Below are positions 7,362-16,134 of a DNA stretch of 23,102 nt, piece by piece (the stretch's first letter is position 1; every line of letters begins with the position of its first letter). Location of the stretch: the IMG/VR virus record IMGVR_UViG_3300049893_001704, positions 1-23,102 of that record; one strand, 5' to 3'. This DNA comes from a virus. The translations under genes were made by a program, and so were the position numbers. Under the pieces are notes generated by a model. It had not been told where the DNA came from. It ran no database searches and was given only the letters and a program-made list of their open reading frames with translations.

Positions 7362-9991
7362 TAGTCACCTATTGGACAAATGCCTAAGCGGGTATCAGGG
7401 ACATAAACCCGCGCTTGTTCAATCAACTCTTGTGGGCTGGCTACGGACTGCAAACGCGCATTGGTATGCACTTCCCCACGAATATGCTCCACACGGGAAA
7501 GCACTTCCCCCGCATTCATCAAGATTTCGTATTCCGCGCCTTCACAATCCAGCTTCAGGAGTTTGCAGCGTTCAATCTGGTGATTGTCGAAAATGTCAGC
7601 CAAGGTGACCGATTCCACCTGATAGCGATTCCCGCCGTTTGGTGTGGTAAAGGCAGACATGCCACCGCTGTTGATGTCCATATGCCCCGTCAAGGTCAAG
7701 GGGCGGCGGTCACTGGTCACTGCCCGGTTAATCGCGATGACATTGGTAATGCCGTTTGCTTGGATGTTTTTGAGCAATCGCTGGTAACTGTCTGGTACAG
7801 GCTCATAGGCGTAAATCTTCGCGCTGGGGTATTTCTTGGCAAGCCATATGCTTACTACCCCCACTTGCGCTCCGATGTCGATAACCACCTCACCCTCAGC
7901 CAATTCCGGCAAGCTGTAGCTATACTTGACCTCATGCAGTACGATCTTGGCAACCCCGCCCTGCGGATCATCTTCAAACACCAGCCCGTCCGCAAAGGCA
8001 AAGCCTGACGGATCAATCACATGCCGTCCGTTTGGCTGTTGTCGTAGACCAGCCACACACTGAGGATCACGGCATGGGATAAGCAAATCACCCTGGTGAT
8101 ATACCCCGATATGCGCCCAATCATGGCGGTGCTTGCTTTGCAATCCCAAAGCGGTCATGATGGTCTGTTCAAATCGGGCGCGATTGTCTGCGATTGCATC
8201 ATACGCGCCGGGGGCATGGCTGGACGTGGTACGCCCCCCGTTTAGGTGGACAATCCCCCAAGGACGCTCTACCAATGACATACCCTGACGTACCGCACGC
8301 CAGCATAGATCGTTATCTTCGTAGTAGCTACCCTGGTAATTTTTGGCATCCCACCCCCCTAATTCCTGGAAAGTAGACCGCAATCCAGCCAGACAGTAGC
8401 CATCAATATAGCCAATGCCGATGTCACCTACCGTGCGTATCTTCTTGGTGGGACCCACCAGCATGTTTTCCTGTACGTCATTCTTGACCATGCGCAGCCA
8501 TTCGGGGCGGCTGGCGGCGATGTCATTGTTCATAAACACCACAATATCGCCCCGCGCCCGACTGAGTCCTAGGTTATTGGAGGCGGAAAAACCCATGTTC
8601 TCAGCATTGCGGATATACACCCCGCCCAAGCGTTCTACCATCGCCAAGATGAGCGCGGCATTTTCCGGTGTACTGGCATTGTCGATAATGATAACTTGGT
8701 CTGCTTCATGCACAGCCGATTCATACAGCGGGATTAATTCGGGATGGTCTCGCCAGGGGGTAATCACGGAGATCGTGCGCGGCTTGCCCTCAATTGTCAG
8801 CGGTTCGTCTATGGCGGTCTCTGCCAACACCCGTGCTTCCATTTGCTCAAAAGCCGGTTTCCAGTATTTTTCAACCACCATATCCGCGTCATAGTCTGCC
8901 AACATTCCGGCGCGGGCTTGCTGCCCAAAGTCCAGATTACCACGCTGGGCATATGCCGCTTCCAGCTTATCTACCATATCCTCAACAGACGGCAGGAAGT
9001 AGTAGCTGCCTTGTGGCGAATAGAACTTGTCAATGGCTTCTACCGTCCAGCCCGCCCTAACCAATTCCGGCATGGCGGTGTAATTGCCCACAATTACCGG
9101 AGTACCACAAGCTTGTGCCTCAATAATCGGCACACCAAAGCCCTCGCCCATTGTGCAATTCAACAGGACATCCGCCGCGTTGTATAGCAATCGCATGTAG
9201 CGGTTATCCAGCAAGCCAGCCCGTAGCCGCCCTTGGTCACTGATGGCAATGGCTTGTGGCGGGATGTTGTGGAAGCTGATAACTTGCTGGAGGTCTACCC
9301 CGTCACTGCCCACCATATCGGTATGCAGTCCCAGCATAGCATCCGGGTGATGGCTGTAGAATTCGGCAAACGCTCGGATTTGTGGTTCAAACGCTTTTCG
9401 CGGCGGGCTGCTGCCTTTATTAGCCGCTACGATTTGCACCACGTAACGATCCAGCGGAATGCCCAACAGTTCCTTGGCTTTGGCTCGATCCATCGGTTGG
9501 AATTGTTCGCAGTCTACGCCGTGCGGCACATACAGCGGTTTCAATCCAGCTTTGACCATCTGGTCATATCCAAAACGAGCATAAGCCATCGGTTGCCAAG
9601 CCAGTGATAATGCCTTGGCAACAGGCAGGGGAATGGGATCATGGTCTACCGGAGCATAAGCCACCCAGCGCATGGTTTTCATGGTTTCTGCAATTTCCAA
9701 GAAAATCCAGGCGTCAATCAGGGTCAGCAAAAAGTCTGCGCCACTATGACGATAATCCCATCCGATTCTGTCCAGTGCATAGGAATGTAACGAGCTGGGC
9801 GGATAAATGAACACCTCATCCATCGTGATTGGCGATCCTTGATTACCATAGAACGCCGTCATGCAGAATGAGCGTTCTTTCATCTTCGCCCAGCGTGGGA
9901 TGAAAGTACGCATCTGTACCCCGTAACCCGTCCCCGCTTCGGGACTGTTACTGTACAGATGGTACTTGGGTATGGGATTACGGAATGACAT
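7361..9991 (-). CDS. Trifunctional glycosyltransferase: GT4, GT2 and FkbM methyltransferase
   Basis: Predicted protein of 876 aa with three enzyme domains. Residues 1-380 form a GT-B fold, GT4-type glycosyltransferase with the EX7E pair Glu283/Glu291 in EGFGVPIIEAQACGTP. Residues 405-615 form a GT-A fold, GT2-type transferase (VIIIDNAST, NMGFSASNN, FMNND and the acidic YYEDNDLCWRA). Residues 665-875 resemble an FkbM-type methyltransferase (VIDIGAQVGVVSIWLAKK, YAYEPVPDS, LLKLDCEGAEYEIL). Together these could build and cap, by O-methylation, a short glycan. The ATG at 9991 has GGGGA upstream and lies within the capsid gene end; an earlier in-frame start is less likely. Its stop overlaps the next gene by one base. 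Cell-surface glycan modification is an alternative to virion glycosylation. Confidence 0.9.
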   Translation of the reverse strand: MSFRNPIPKYHLYSNSPEAGTGYGVQMRTFIPRWAKMKERSFCMTAFYGNQGSPITMDEVFIYPPSSLHSYALDRIGWDYRHSGADFLLTLIDAWIFLEIAETMKTMRWVAYAPVDHDPIPLPVAKALSLAWQPMAYARFGYDQMVKAGLKPLYVPHGVDCEQFQPMDRAKAKELLGIPLDRYVVQIVAANKGSSPPRKAFEPQIRAFAEFYSHHPDAMLGLHTDMVGSDGVDLQQVISFHNIPPQAIAISDQGRLRAGLLDNRYMRLLYNAADVLLNCTMGEGFGVPIIEAQACGTPVIVGNYTAMPELVRAGWTVEAIDKFYSPQGSYYFLPSVEDMVDKLEAAYAQRGNLDFGQQARAGMLADYDADMVVEKYWKPAFEQMEARVLAETAIDEPLTIEGKPRTISVITPWRDHPELIPLYESAVHEADQVIIIDNASTPENAALILAMVERLGGVYIRNAENMGFSASNNLGLSRARGDIVVFMNNDIAASRPEWLRMVKNDVQENMLVGPTKKIRTVGDIGIGYIDGYCLAGLRSTFQELGGWDAKNYQGSYYEDNDLCWRAVRQGMSLVERPWGIVHLNGGRTTSSHAPGAYDAIADNRARFEQTIMTALGLQSKHRHDWAHIGVYHQGDLLIPCRDPQCVAGLRQQPNGRHVIDPSGFAFADGLVFEDDPQGGVAKIVLHEVKYSYSLPELAEGEVVIDIGAQVGVVSIWLAKKYPSAKIYAYEPVPDSYQRLLKNIQANGITNVIAINRAVTSDRRPLTLTGHMDINSGGMSAFTTPNGGNRYQVESVTLADIFDNHQIERCKLLKLDCEGAEYEILMNAGEVLSRVEHIRGEVHTNARLQSVASPQELIEQARVYVPDTRLGICPIGD

Positions 9992-10835
9992 CAGTCCCCA
10001 GCAAAATGTGACCCGTCGCAGGCCGCCAAGCACCCTCACCGAACCACACATTCAACACCGCATCCCAAGCCGCATTCAAGGCTTCGCGCTGGAATTCAAT
10101 CGCCATACCGCCGCCGCGCTGGTCGTAGGCTTGTGCTGAACGGGCATACATCGCCGCCGTGCCAGCCGTGCCACCAGAGTTAGCAATGTTGTCAGTCACG
10201 ATAAAAGTGACATCACCCATAATTGGCGAAACGAAGAAATCGCGTACCATACGGTCTTGGAATTCAGGAGCGTATTGGAAAGCACCGCTGGTATTGTTCA
10301 ACTGGGTGTAGAGGTGGTAGAACTGTCCATGACCAAGCACGCAGTACAACGGGCCGCCAACATTGGCTTGCCGCAATTTCGACTTAGCAGCCACGATATT
10401 ATTCCAGGTCAAAGTAGACCCGGCAGTACCAGTAGTGCCGCCCGTATAGGCTGCGAAGTTGGCAGTCAAAAGCTGGTCGATGTAATTGGACATCGACAAA
10501 CCCATTTCGATCCCCAAGCTGACGCGGGCATTATCATCGTCGCTGAAAATACGTTCGTCACTTACCCGCACGGCGATACCATGTCGTCCGGGGGTGATAG
10601 TCGATAGCAAGGTCTTGTCGAAAACCTGCGAAGTCAGAGCCGCGCCCTCTGCTACCGATTCCGGTGCTAGGGCGGGGTAAGTAGAGACCTTGCGAAGATT
10701 AAGCCCTAACTCATCACCAAAAAAGGTGACGGTCGGCAAAACCATCGGAGCCTCGCGCAGCGTCATTAACGCCGCTTCGTAAATGACAGGAGAGACAGCA
10801 CTAATGCCACTCCATAATGCTGATCCAGCAGTCAT
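9978..10835 (-). CDS. Major capsid protein (HK97 fold)
   Basis: Predicted protein of 285 aa. It follows the scaffold gene with a three-base gap and has AGGA eight bases upstream. The N-terminal arm, an E-loop-like beta segment (residues 30-60), a spine helix (NARVSLGIEMGLSMSNYIDQLL) and beta-rich C-terminal half fit HK97-fold coats that use a separate scaffold. The sequence is rich in Gly/Thr/Ala, with Gly-Thr-rich loops (GGTTGTAGST near residue 132, and SGGTAGTAAM near 227) that are plausible exposed surfaces. Its end overlaps the glycosyltransferase gene by 14 bases, so the capsid message also drives that enzyme's translation. Confidence 0.9.
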   Translation of the reverse strand: MTAGSALWSGISAVSPVIYEAALMTLREAPMVLPTVTFFGDELGLNLRKVSTYPALAPESVAEGAALTSQVFDKTLLSTITPGRHGIAVRVSDERIFSDDDNARVSLGIEMGLSMSNYIDQLLTANFAAYTGGTTGTAGSTLTWNNIVAAKSKLRQANVGGPLYCVLGHGQFYHLYTQLNNTSGAFQYAPEFQDRMVRDFFVSPIMGDVTFIVTDNIANSGGTAGTAAMYARSAQAYDQRGGGMAIEFQREALNAAWDAVLNVWFGEGAWRPATGHILLGTDVIP

Positions 10836-10838
10836 GTT

Positions 10839-11483
10839 TTAATCCTTGTCTGTGCTATGAATGACAACACCCGCCCCGCCAATGGCTTTTCCTGGACCGC
10901 CCCTGACTTGCTCGCGTACCATGCTTTTAACACGCTCACTCACGTCAGACTGTCCAGTGATCCCTGATGGGTTATGGTCTGGTAATGCGGGGGCAGATGA
11001 GGTAGAGCGCAGCAAGTGCGGCTTGGCTTTTGCCAGTTCCGTAATCGCCACGTCTACCCCCTCCGCTTTGCCATCCGTATATCCGATTTTGTTTCGGTCA
11101 ACCAAAGCCCACGCTTCCGACGGGTCAACAAAGCCAGCCTTAGCAGCCACCGCAATCACCGCAGCTTCTAGCCGTGCGTTTTGCAGTTCACGATCACGGG
11201 CAGTCAGGGCTTCCTCTCGCTGACGTGCGAGTTGTTCCCATTCACCCTTGGCTGCTAATTCCTCTTGCTGGCGTTTCGTTTCCTTATCTTCAAACTCCCG
11301 TAGCTTGACCCGTAACGCTGCCGCTTCTTGATTCGCCTCTTGTTTTTGGCGATAAGCCTCGGCGGGATTATCGAGTACCCACTGGGGAACATTCGTAGCC
11401 TGTTGACCCTGTGCAGGGGTAGCTCCCGGCGTTCCCTGTATTTCATTCGGTTTGCCCTCCTGGGGCATTTGTTCGTCTGTCAT
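10839..11483 (-). CDS. Capsid scaffolding protein
   Basis: Predicted protein of 214 aa. A Pro/Gln/Gly-rich N-terminus is followed by a long, highly charged coiled coil at residues about 40-105 (repeated Glu/Lys/Gln/Arg with heptad-spaced Leu/Ala). A smaller globular part follows, and the C-terminus is basic and Gly-rich. This composition and the place directly before the major capsid gene are typical of phage scaffolds of the GP20 kind, which template procapsid assembly and then leave. The start at 11483 has a good AGGAG six bases upstream. No protease motif is visible, so scaffold removal probably relies on exit or another enzyme. Confidence 0.85.
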   Translation of the reverse strand: MTDEQMPQEGKPNEIQGTPGATPAQGQQATNVPQWVLDNPAEAYRQKQEANQEAAALRVKLREFEDKETKRQQEELAAKGEWEQLARQREEALTARDRELQNARLEAAVIAVAAKAGFVDPSEAWALVDRNKIGYTDGKAEGVDVAITELAKAKPHLLRSTSSAPALPDHNPSGITGQSDVSERVKSMVREQVRGGPGKAIGGAGVVIHSTDKD

Positions 11484-11531
11484 TTAGTCTCCTGGACTCT
11501 ATGTTTTGACTTTGCAAAAACTTAAGTAAAC

Positions 11532-11554
11532 AAAAAGGGGGCGTGAACCCCCTT
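11532..11554 (-). terminator. Intrinsic terminator between head morphogenesis and scaffold genes
   Basis: On the minus strand AAGGGGG (11548-11554) pairs with CCCCCTT (11535-11541) around a six-base loop; the Ts continue to 11532. The five G-C pairs plus T-run give a good intrinsic terminator. It sits 27 bases past the minor-head stop and about 50 bases before the scaffold gene. No clear promoter follows it, so scaffold and capsid expression would require read-through or antitermination. Confidence 0.8.
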
Positions 11555-11580
11555 GTGTTCTTCGGAACCTATCAAGAAAT

Positions 11581-12300
11581 CTATTTGAATTCCAATTCAC
11601 AGCGGCAGTTACTGAGGCACTGGCTACCATCCCCCGGCACGGGGAACGTTCCAATCGGCTGCCAGCCTTGCGCCGCAAATCCTAGACAATCCCCGCAATG
11701 TTCTGCCGGGTTCAGGATGCGCCGTTCCAATCTACGACTGCCATCCGAGATATACCGTTCTCGCCGCTGGTCGTAGTAGTTGCGCCTGACGTGGTTTGCA
11801 TACATCCTCAAATGTGCATTGGTCAGCGCGGGTGATTGCCCTGCTCGGATACGGTCAAACAACCCGCGTAGGTATTCCATTTCGGACTCCATAAATCGGC
11901 TCAAAGCATCTTGATCCAAGCTATCAAATCCGCCCGCGCCCAAGCTGCCCGCCGTCACATGCGCCCGCATCAATTCCACAAGCATCGCCGCCTCAAATTG
12001 CTCCAAGCTGATAATGCCATCGTTATACCGTTGATTGAGGCTTTGGAACAAACTCCCCTGTTCGCTGGCTAATTCATCCAGGCTGGACAGTTCGTTGCTT
12101 GTACCTAGCACTTGCCCGTTGCGTTGCCATCCCCCCGATTGCACATTCCACACCCACAACCCCAGCAAGATTGCACCAATCATCCAATTCCGGTTTTCGT
12201 TGGTGCTTTCCGCGTCGGCAACATCCTCATCCGTGACTTCCTCGAATTCAAGGAACAAGTCATCTTCGGTGTCGGTGTCAGGCGGTGGGAGCAGGCTCAT
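11581..12300 (-). CDS. Minor head protein (Mu gpF / SPP1 gp7-like)
   Basis: Predicted protein of 239 aa. An acidic N-terminal tail (residues 1-35) is followed by a helical body. The C-terminal block carries the family's cysteine pattern: ILNPAEHCGDCLGFAAQGW, then PVPGDGSQCLSNCRCEL. These four-plus cysteines resemble the C-terminal motif of phage head morphogenesis proteins that bind the portal and are packaged in few copies. A hydrophobic stretch near residues 40-52 (MIGAILLGLWVW) could be a buried helix or membrane-active segment. It overlaps the portal end by 23 bases and is followed by an intrinsic terminator. The ribosome binding site is weak, so coupling to the portal is likely. Confidence 0.85.
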   Translation of the reverse strand: MSLLPPPDTDTEDDLFLEFEEVTDEDVADAESTNENRNWMIGAILLGLWVWNVQSGGWQRNGQVLGTSNELSSLDELASEQGSLFQSLNQRYNDGIISLEQFEAAMLVELMRAHVTAGSLGAGGFDSLDQDALSRFMESEMEYLRGLFDRIRAGQSPALTNAHLRMYANHVRRNYYDQRRERYISDGSRRLERRILNPAEHCGDCLGFAAQGWQPIGTFPVPGDGSQCLSNCRCELEFK

Positions 12301-13846
12301 TTACCGCTTGTCCATTCGGGCTTTTCTCAAATGCCAGGGCTTGGTCAGCTTGCTGTTGCAATTGCAAACGGCGGCTGCCGACGATCTCACGCCGTTGTTT
12401 CATACCCTGCCGTTTCTTTTCCTCATCCGGGTCATACCCGCGTCTTTCCAGGGCGGTTTCTTGGCTGACACCGAATACCTCAACATCGGTACGCAGCGCG
12501 GTAGATTCTTCCACCGGGTCATTCGGCAGTACATCCGGCGGCACGACCTTGACCTGAATATCCCTGCCTTTGCCCGCCACTTCTAACGCCGCCGCGCATA
12601 CCCGTTGCAGCCCCTCACCCGCTGTCATCCACTTGGTTTGACGTTTGGCGAGCACATCCTGATACATCACCCGCAGCCCAAAGTTGGTCAGGTCTCCGAG
12701 TTTGTCGGCTACCGTTGCCGGGTCTACTTCTTTCGCCGCGTTGAAGAAGTGCCGCTGGATGAATTGCATTAACGCAAACGAACCCGCGCCGTCACTCTGC
12801 AATTCCAGATTGTACATTTTGGCTTGGGGATCATCGAATTCCAAGACAGTGCTGGGTGTGATGTCTACCGTCTCATTGCCTTCCCCGTCTGTTTTGCGGG
12901 GTAGACTCCCCCCGGTAACTACCGTTCGCGGCATAGCGTGGTTTTTCTGGATACGCTGCATGGTCGAAACCGTGACGTTCAGCGCGTCGTTCATCTGCCA
13001 GAGCGTCCCTACATCGTCCAGTCCGTAATACCCGCCGATGCTTGGAACGGGGATGTTTTGCCAGTCGATAATCGGCGCGAAACTAAACCCCCATTTCTTG
13101 GGTGCTTCAGATCGTTCCCACTTTGAGCCTTTACGGGTGTAGGTGTAGATCATCCAAGTTGAATCGCTCACCTTGACGTAATCCGTTCGTTTGCCCCGGT
13201 AATCATCCCCGATGTCTACCCGATACCATAACACGTTCTGGACATCATCCTCTTGCCAAAACGGGGTACACAACGCCGGATTAAGGTTAACCAATCGGGG
13301 GAGGCTCTTGCTGCCCGTGTCAGGATCAATCAATTGGTTTGGGTTAATCTGGATGAATACATGCCCACCTAGGGCAGCATTCAGGAATACGCCATGTAGA
13401 AATGAATTTTTGTGGTTTGCCCGCCAAAAACGATCCATCCAATCTTGCAGATCGTCGGTCTGTTTGGGCTTGGCTCCATTCCGGCGGGGAAGGGCTGGGA
13501 GTGGTGCTTGTAAAGGGGTTTCGGCTGTTGGGCTTTTGAGGGAGAGAGCATCTTGCACTTCGCTTTCTGGGATCAGGAACCGTATCCCTTCCACGCCGCC
13601 TGTATCATCCACCCCCAGCATATTTGCTACGGCTTTATCAATAATCAAACGTACCAATGGCAATAACACATTATCATTTACCCCCGTGCCGTCGGGCTTT
13701 AGGGGCGCGGTCATCTCACCTTTGTAATAACGCCACTTAAGCTCCAAGTTCTTTGCCCGTGTTTCCCGCTCTTTTTGGGCGGCGTCATTCAATTCGCGGG
13801 CGGCGGCGGCGTTTTGATCCTCAATATATTCAATGGCTGGTGGCAT
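12278..13846 (-). CDS. Portal protein
   Basis: Predicted protein of 522 aa, typical for SPP1 gp6-like portals. Evidence includes the N-terminal helical region, a core with HGVFLNAALGGHVFIQINPN, LVNLNPALCTPFWQEDDV and WYRVDIGDDY, and the later FAPIIDWQNIPVP and YYGLDDV segment with the clamp and long-helix region (LWQMNDALNVTVSTMQRIQKN, broken here for brevity). A Gln-rich C-terminal helix ends the protein. The portal dodecamer forms the DNA channel at one capsid vertex. It lies between terL and a minor head protein, the standard order. A Pro-rich insertion at residues about 104-125 may be a surface loop. Confidence 0.92.
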   Translation of the reverse strand: MPPAIEYIEDQNAAAARELNDAAQKERETRAKNLELKWRYYKGEMTAPLKPDGTGVNDNVLLPLVRLIIDKAVANMLGVDDTGGVEGIRFLIPESEVQDALSLKSPTAETPLQAPLPALPRRNGAKPKQTDDLQDWMDRFWRANHKNSFLHGVFLNAALGGHVFIQINPNQLIDPDTGSKSLPRLVNLNPALCTPFWQEDDVQNVLWYRVDIGDDYRGKRTDYVKVSDSTWMIYTYTRKGSKWERSEAPKKWGFSFAPIIDWQNIPVPSIGGYYGLDDVGTLWQMNDALNVTVSTMQRIQKNHAMPRTVVTGGSLPRKTDGEGNETVDITPSTVLEFDDPQAKMYNLELQSDGAGSFALMQFIQRHFFNAAKEVDPATVADKLGDLTNFGLRVMYQDVLAKRQTKWMTAGEGLQRVCAAALEVAGKGRDIQVKVVPPDVLPNDPVEESTALRTDVEVFGVSQETALERRGYDPDEEKKRQGMKQRREIVGSRRLQLQQQADQALAFEKSPNGQAVNEPAPTA

Positions 13847-15186
13847 TAGTATAGCCTCACTTTGGTGTCGGTTCCCCCTTGGCGGTGGAGCATCAAATCA
13901 GTTAATGCCCACACCAGCGCGTCAACACGGTCAGGGCTTGCTCCCTCACCTGGAACCCATTCACACATTTGATCTTCCAATCGTCCAAAGTACCCTATAT
14001 GGTGGATTTTGCCTTGCTCATACAGGCGCGAAATCGGGTCAGCACGGGTAGCTTTCCCCCGGCTGGCTCTCACCTGTTTAACCCTAACCGTCTGTTGACC
14101 ATCCTCAGCGGCACGAACGATGGTACTCTCTACCATGTCACCGCCGTTATTGACCTCAGCCACCAGGTAATCTGCCTGATGTTTGGCGTACAGGCTTAAG
14201 GCTTGCTTTGCCCATTGCGCCGGACGCCCTCGGAGTGTGCCATCGTCTAGCACGTATCCATGACCATCCTCACCCACGCCAGCCACCACAATCCCCGTCT
14301 CATCGCTCTCTTCATTGGCAGTTACCGCCGGGTCAATTGCCACTACCACCCGCTTTAGGCGTGGGGCTTGGCTTTTGCGGTGGGCTTCAATCATTTCCCG
14401 TGTCCACAACGCCGCTGGGTTATCCCCTAGGATTTCAGCGTATAACTCTTGCTGCCCTAGGCGCGTCCCCTCATACTGGCGTTCAATGTCGGTAATGAAA
14501 TCATCTGCCAAGTTAGCACGGTTCTCGTAGGTGCTGCCCTTGGTTAATCGGACATCTGGCTTATCGCCCTGCGACCGTGCTACCAGTCTCTTGATAATCG
14601 GTGTGGGTTTGGGCGTGGTGGTGATGACAATTTGCGGCTTGGTTCCCAAACGGCAACCCAGTACCAACATGTCAAACGATTCAGGGTATCGCCATGCTGC
14701 CAACTCATCCAGCCATAATCGCGCCGATTGCAATCCGCGCAACCGTTCCGGGTTATCTGCCGAGCGCGTCCACACTGTTACCCCGTTTGGAAAAACCAGC
14801 CGTTGTTTGCTGGGCTGATACTCTGGGCGAAAGTCTGGTGGTGCTACGCTCAATATCCCGCTAACCCCTTCTACCATCACGTCACGAACATCCGCCGCAA
14901 TCGGAGCCACAATACCCATTGGCGTGATCCCCCGTTTAGCGGCTGCGATAATGTCCTCCGCCCCCGTTCGTGTCTTTCCCCATCCTCGTCCAGCCAAAAT
15001 AAGCCAGATACGCCATAATCCATCTGGGGTGAGCTGGTCAGGTCTTGCCCAAAACGACCAGTCGTAATACATCCCTGCATACTGGCTATTGGACAGATCT
15101 CTGAGTAGATTCTCTCTGTCCTCCAGCGGTAGCAAGGCGAGAGAGGCGGCTGTTAATTTCTTCTCGATAATCACGGACTTCAACAT
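13846..15186 (-). CDS. Terminase large subunit (ATPase and nuclease)
   Basis: Predicted protein of 446 aa, normal for phage terminases. The ATPase has Walker A AGRGWGKT at 65-72 and Walker B LWLDE at 157-161, with a coupling-type TTTP segment at 189-192. The C-terminal RuvC-like nuclease shows VAIDPA with Asp285, VAEVNN with Glu344, and PDRVDAL with Asp422, the expected acidic metal ligands. The enzyme pumps DNA through the portal and cuts concatemers. All key residues appear intact. Its stop overlaps the portal start by one base (TAATG). The packaging strategy (cos or pac) cannot be decided from this sequence alone. Confidence 0.95.
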   Translation of the reverse strand: MLKSVIIEKKLTAASLALLPLEDRENLLRDLSNSQYAGMYYDWSFWARPDQLTPDGLWRIWLILAGRGWGKTRTGAEDIIAAAKRGITPMGIVAPIAADVRDVMVEGVSGILSVAPPDFRPEYQPSKQRLVFPNGVTVWTRSADNPERLRGLQSARLWLDELAAWRYPESFDMLVLGCRLGTKPQIVITTTPKPTPIIKRLVARSQGDKPDVRLTKGSTYENRANLADDFITDIERQYEGTRLGQQELYAEILGDNPAALWTREMIEAHRKSQAPRLKRVVVAIDPAVTANEESDETGIVVAGVGEDGHGYVLDDGTLRGRPAQWAKQALSLYAKHQADYLVAEVNNGGDMVESTIVRAAEDGQQTVRVKQVRASRGKATRADPISRLYEQGKIHHIGYFGRLEDQMCEWVPGEGASPDRVDALVWALTDLMLHRQGGTDTKVRLY

Positions 15187-15670
15187 TTACCTGGACATCG
15201 GGTTCCTGTAACCCCAGCAACTTGATACGCTGCTCAATACACTTTTGAATGATGCTCAAAAAACGGGGATCCCCTGCTTGGGTTGTTTCTTGGGTTTCAC
15301 GTTTGGCTTGGTTACGAGATTCGGAACGTTCAATCATCACTATAACGGGATTCAAGGAACGCTCATAACTATCCCAAGCTGCTCGCTCCACTTGGTCAAT
15401 GCGCTCTAATTCCCGTCGCTTGGCTTCATTCAGATCAACAATAGCAGACTCGCGCCATTGTTTTTGGATAGCCTTAAGATCAGTGCTCACTGTACCCTGA
15501 TTCACGCCCACTATCTGCGCAATCTCAGATTGTGTCTTTTGATGCAGGTATAATTCAGCCACTTTAACGCGGCGTTCTGCAACGTGCAGGGCTATTATTT
15601 TCTTATGTGGCACTGTTGTTATCGGCTTACGCCGCCTTCCCTCGTACCCGCCGCTGCGCTTCTCGCACAT
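15086..15670 (-). CDS. Terminase small subunit
   Basis: Predicted protein of 194 aa. A basic N-terminus leads into a helix-turn-helix at residues about 30-70 (VAELYLHQKTQSEIAQIVGVNQGTVSTDLKAIQKQW), then long charged helices for oligomerisation, and a C-terminal tail. Terminase small subunits bind the packaging site and regulate the large subunit; assignment rests on the helix-turn-helix and the gene directly downstream being terminase large, with a 101-base overlap. The start at 15670 overlaps the previous gene and has GGTGA about nine bases upstream. A GTG at 15613 would give a shorter protein but lacks a site. Confidence 0.8.
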   Translation of the reverse strand: MCEKRSGGYEGRRRKPITTVPHKKIIALHVAERRVKVAELYLHQKTQSEIAQIVGVNQGTVSTDLKAIQKQWRESAIVDLNEAKRRELERIDQVERAAWDSYERSLNPVIVMIERSESRNQAKRETQETTQAGDPRFLSIIQKCIEQRIKLLGLQEPDVQVNVEVRDYREEINSRLSRLATAGGQRESTQRSVQ

Positions 15671-16070
15671 GCTGGTCAGTCACCCCCGGATTATCCCGTT
15701 CATCGCTAACGATCTCGGCAATGCGGCGGGGTTTGTCGGTGGCTGCTTTGCCCTTCCCCGGATGGATGTAACTCAAAAACGTCTGGGAATACATGCGCTC
15801 CATAATCCAGATCACGCATTTTTCAAAGTGGGATTTGTGGTCATGCAGGGATTTCTCAGGGCGGGGTTGCCAGGCTAGCAGCCGTTCACGGCGTTCCAAT
15901 TCGCGGACGTATTCGCGTTGCAAATTGGCATATACGGTGTCATCGGCGTCATTCACAGGCAGACCCATCATATGCAGGGCATACATGGCATAGCCTACTT
16001 CAATCCATAGCGGAATCGGTGGAGCCTGCCACGTTTCCAAGTGTTTTGGGGCAGAGAGGATATAGGTCAT
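15627..16070 (-). CDS. Hypothetical protein, first gene of the late operon
   Basis: Predicted protein of 147 aa, not recognised. It has an N-terminal hydrophobic/helical region (residues 15-40, IPLWIEVGYAMYALHMMGL), a charged helix (LQREYVRELERRERLLAW), and a basic C-terminus ending in VREAQRRVRGKAA. The ATG at 16070 is preceded only by a weak GGAAA. It overlaps the terminase small subunit gene by 44 bases. Position just before terS suggests a packaging or DNA-processing accessory, but no HNH or other nuclease motif is visible. Confidence 0.7.
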   Translation of the reverse strand: MTYILSAPKHLETWQAPPIPLWIEVGYAMYALHMMGLPVNDADDTVYANLQREYVRELERRERLLAWQPRPEKSLHDHKSHFEKCVIWIMERMYSQTFLSYIHPGKGKAATDKPRRIAEIVSDERDNPGVTDQHVREAQRRVRGKAA

Positions 16071-16112
16071 GGTTTCCAGGGATGCTAATTAATTTTTGGG
16101 GTAGTTATTCGG

Positions 16113-16134
16113 AAAACGCCTGCCTACACAGGCG
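16113..16134 (-). terminator. Intrinsic terminator immediately after the late promoter
   Basis: On the minus strand CGCCTG (16129-16134) pairs with CAGGCG (16117-16122) around a six-base loop, followed by TTTT (16113-16116). The stem is short but GC-rich; the T-tract is only four bases, so efficiency may be moderate. It begins roughly 25 nt after the predicted start of the promoter at 16165-16192, so an unmodified polymerase would release an RNA of about 45 nt. Position upstream of every structural gene suggests a regulated terminator. Confidence 0.72.

Noticed and set aside
7415-8008. A 197-aa plus-strand open frame inside the glycosyltransferase gene
   Set aside because: It lies wholly opposite a gene with clear motifs, has no convincing ribosome binding site or domain, and its composition is that of an antisense shadow.
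12035-13727. Several plus-strand frames of 120-180 aa opposite portal and minor head genes
   Set aside because: All are antisense to recognised genes, mutually overlapping and without recognisable protein features.
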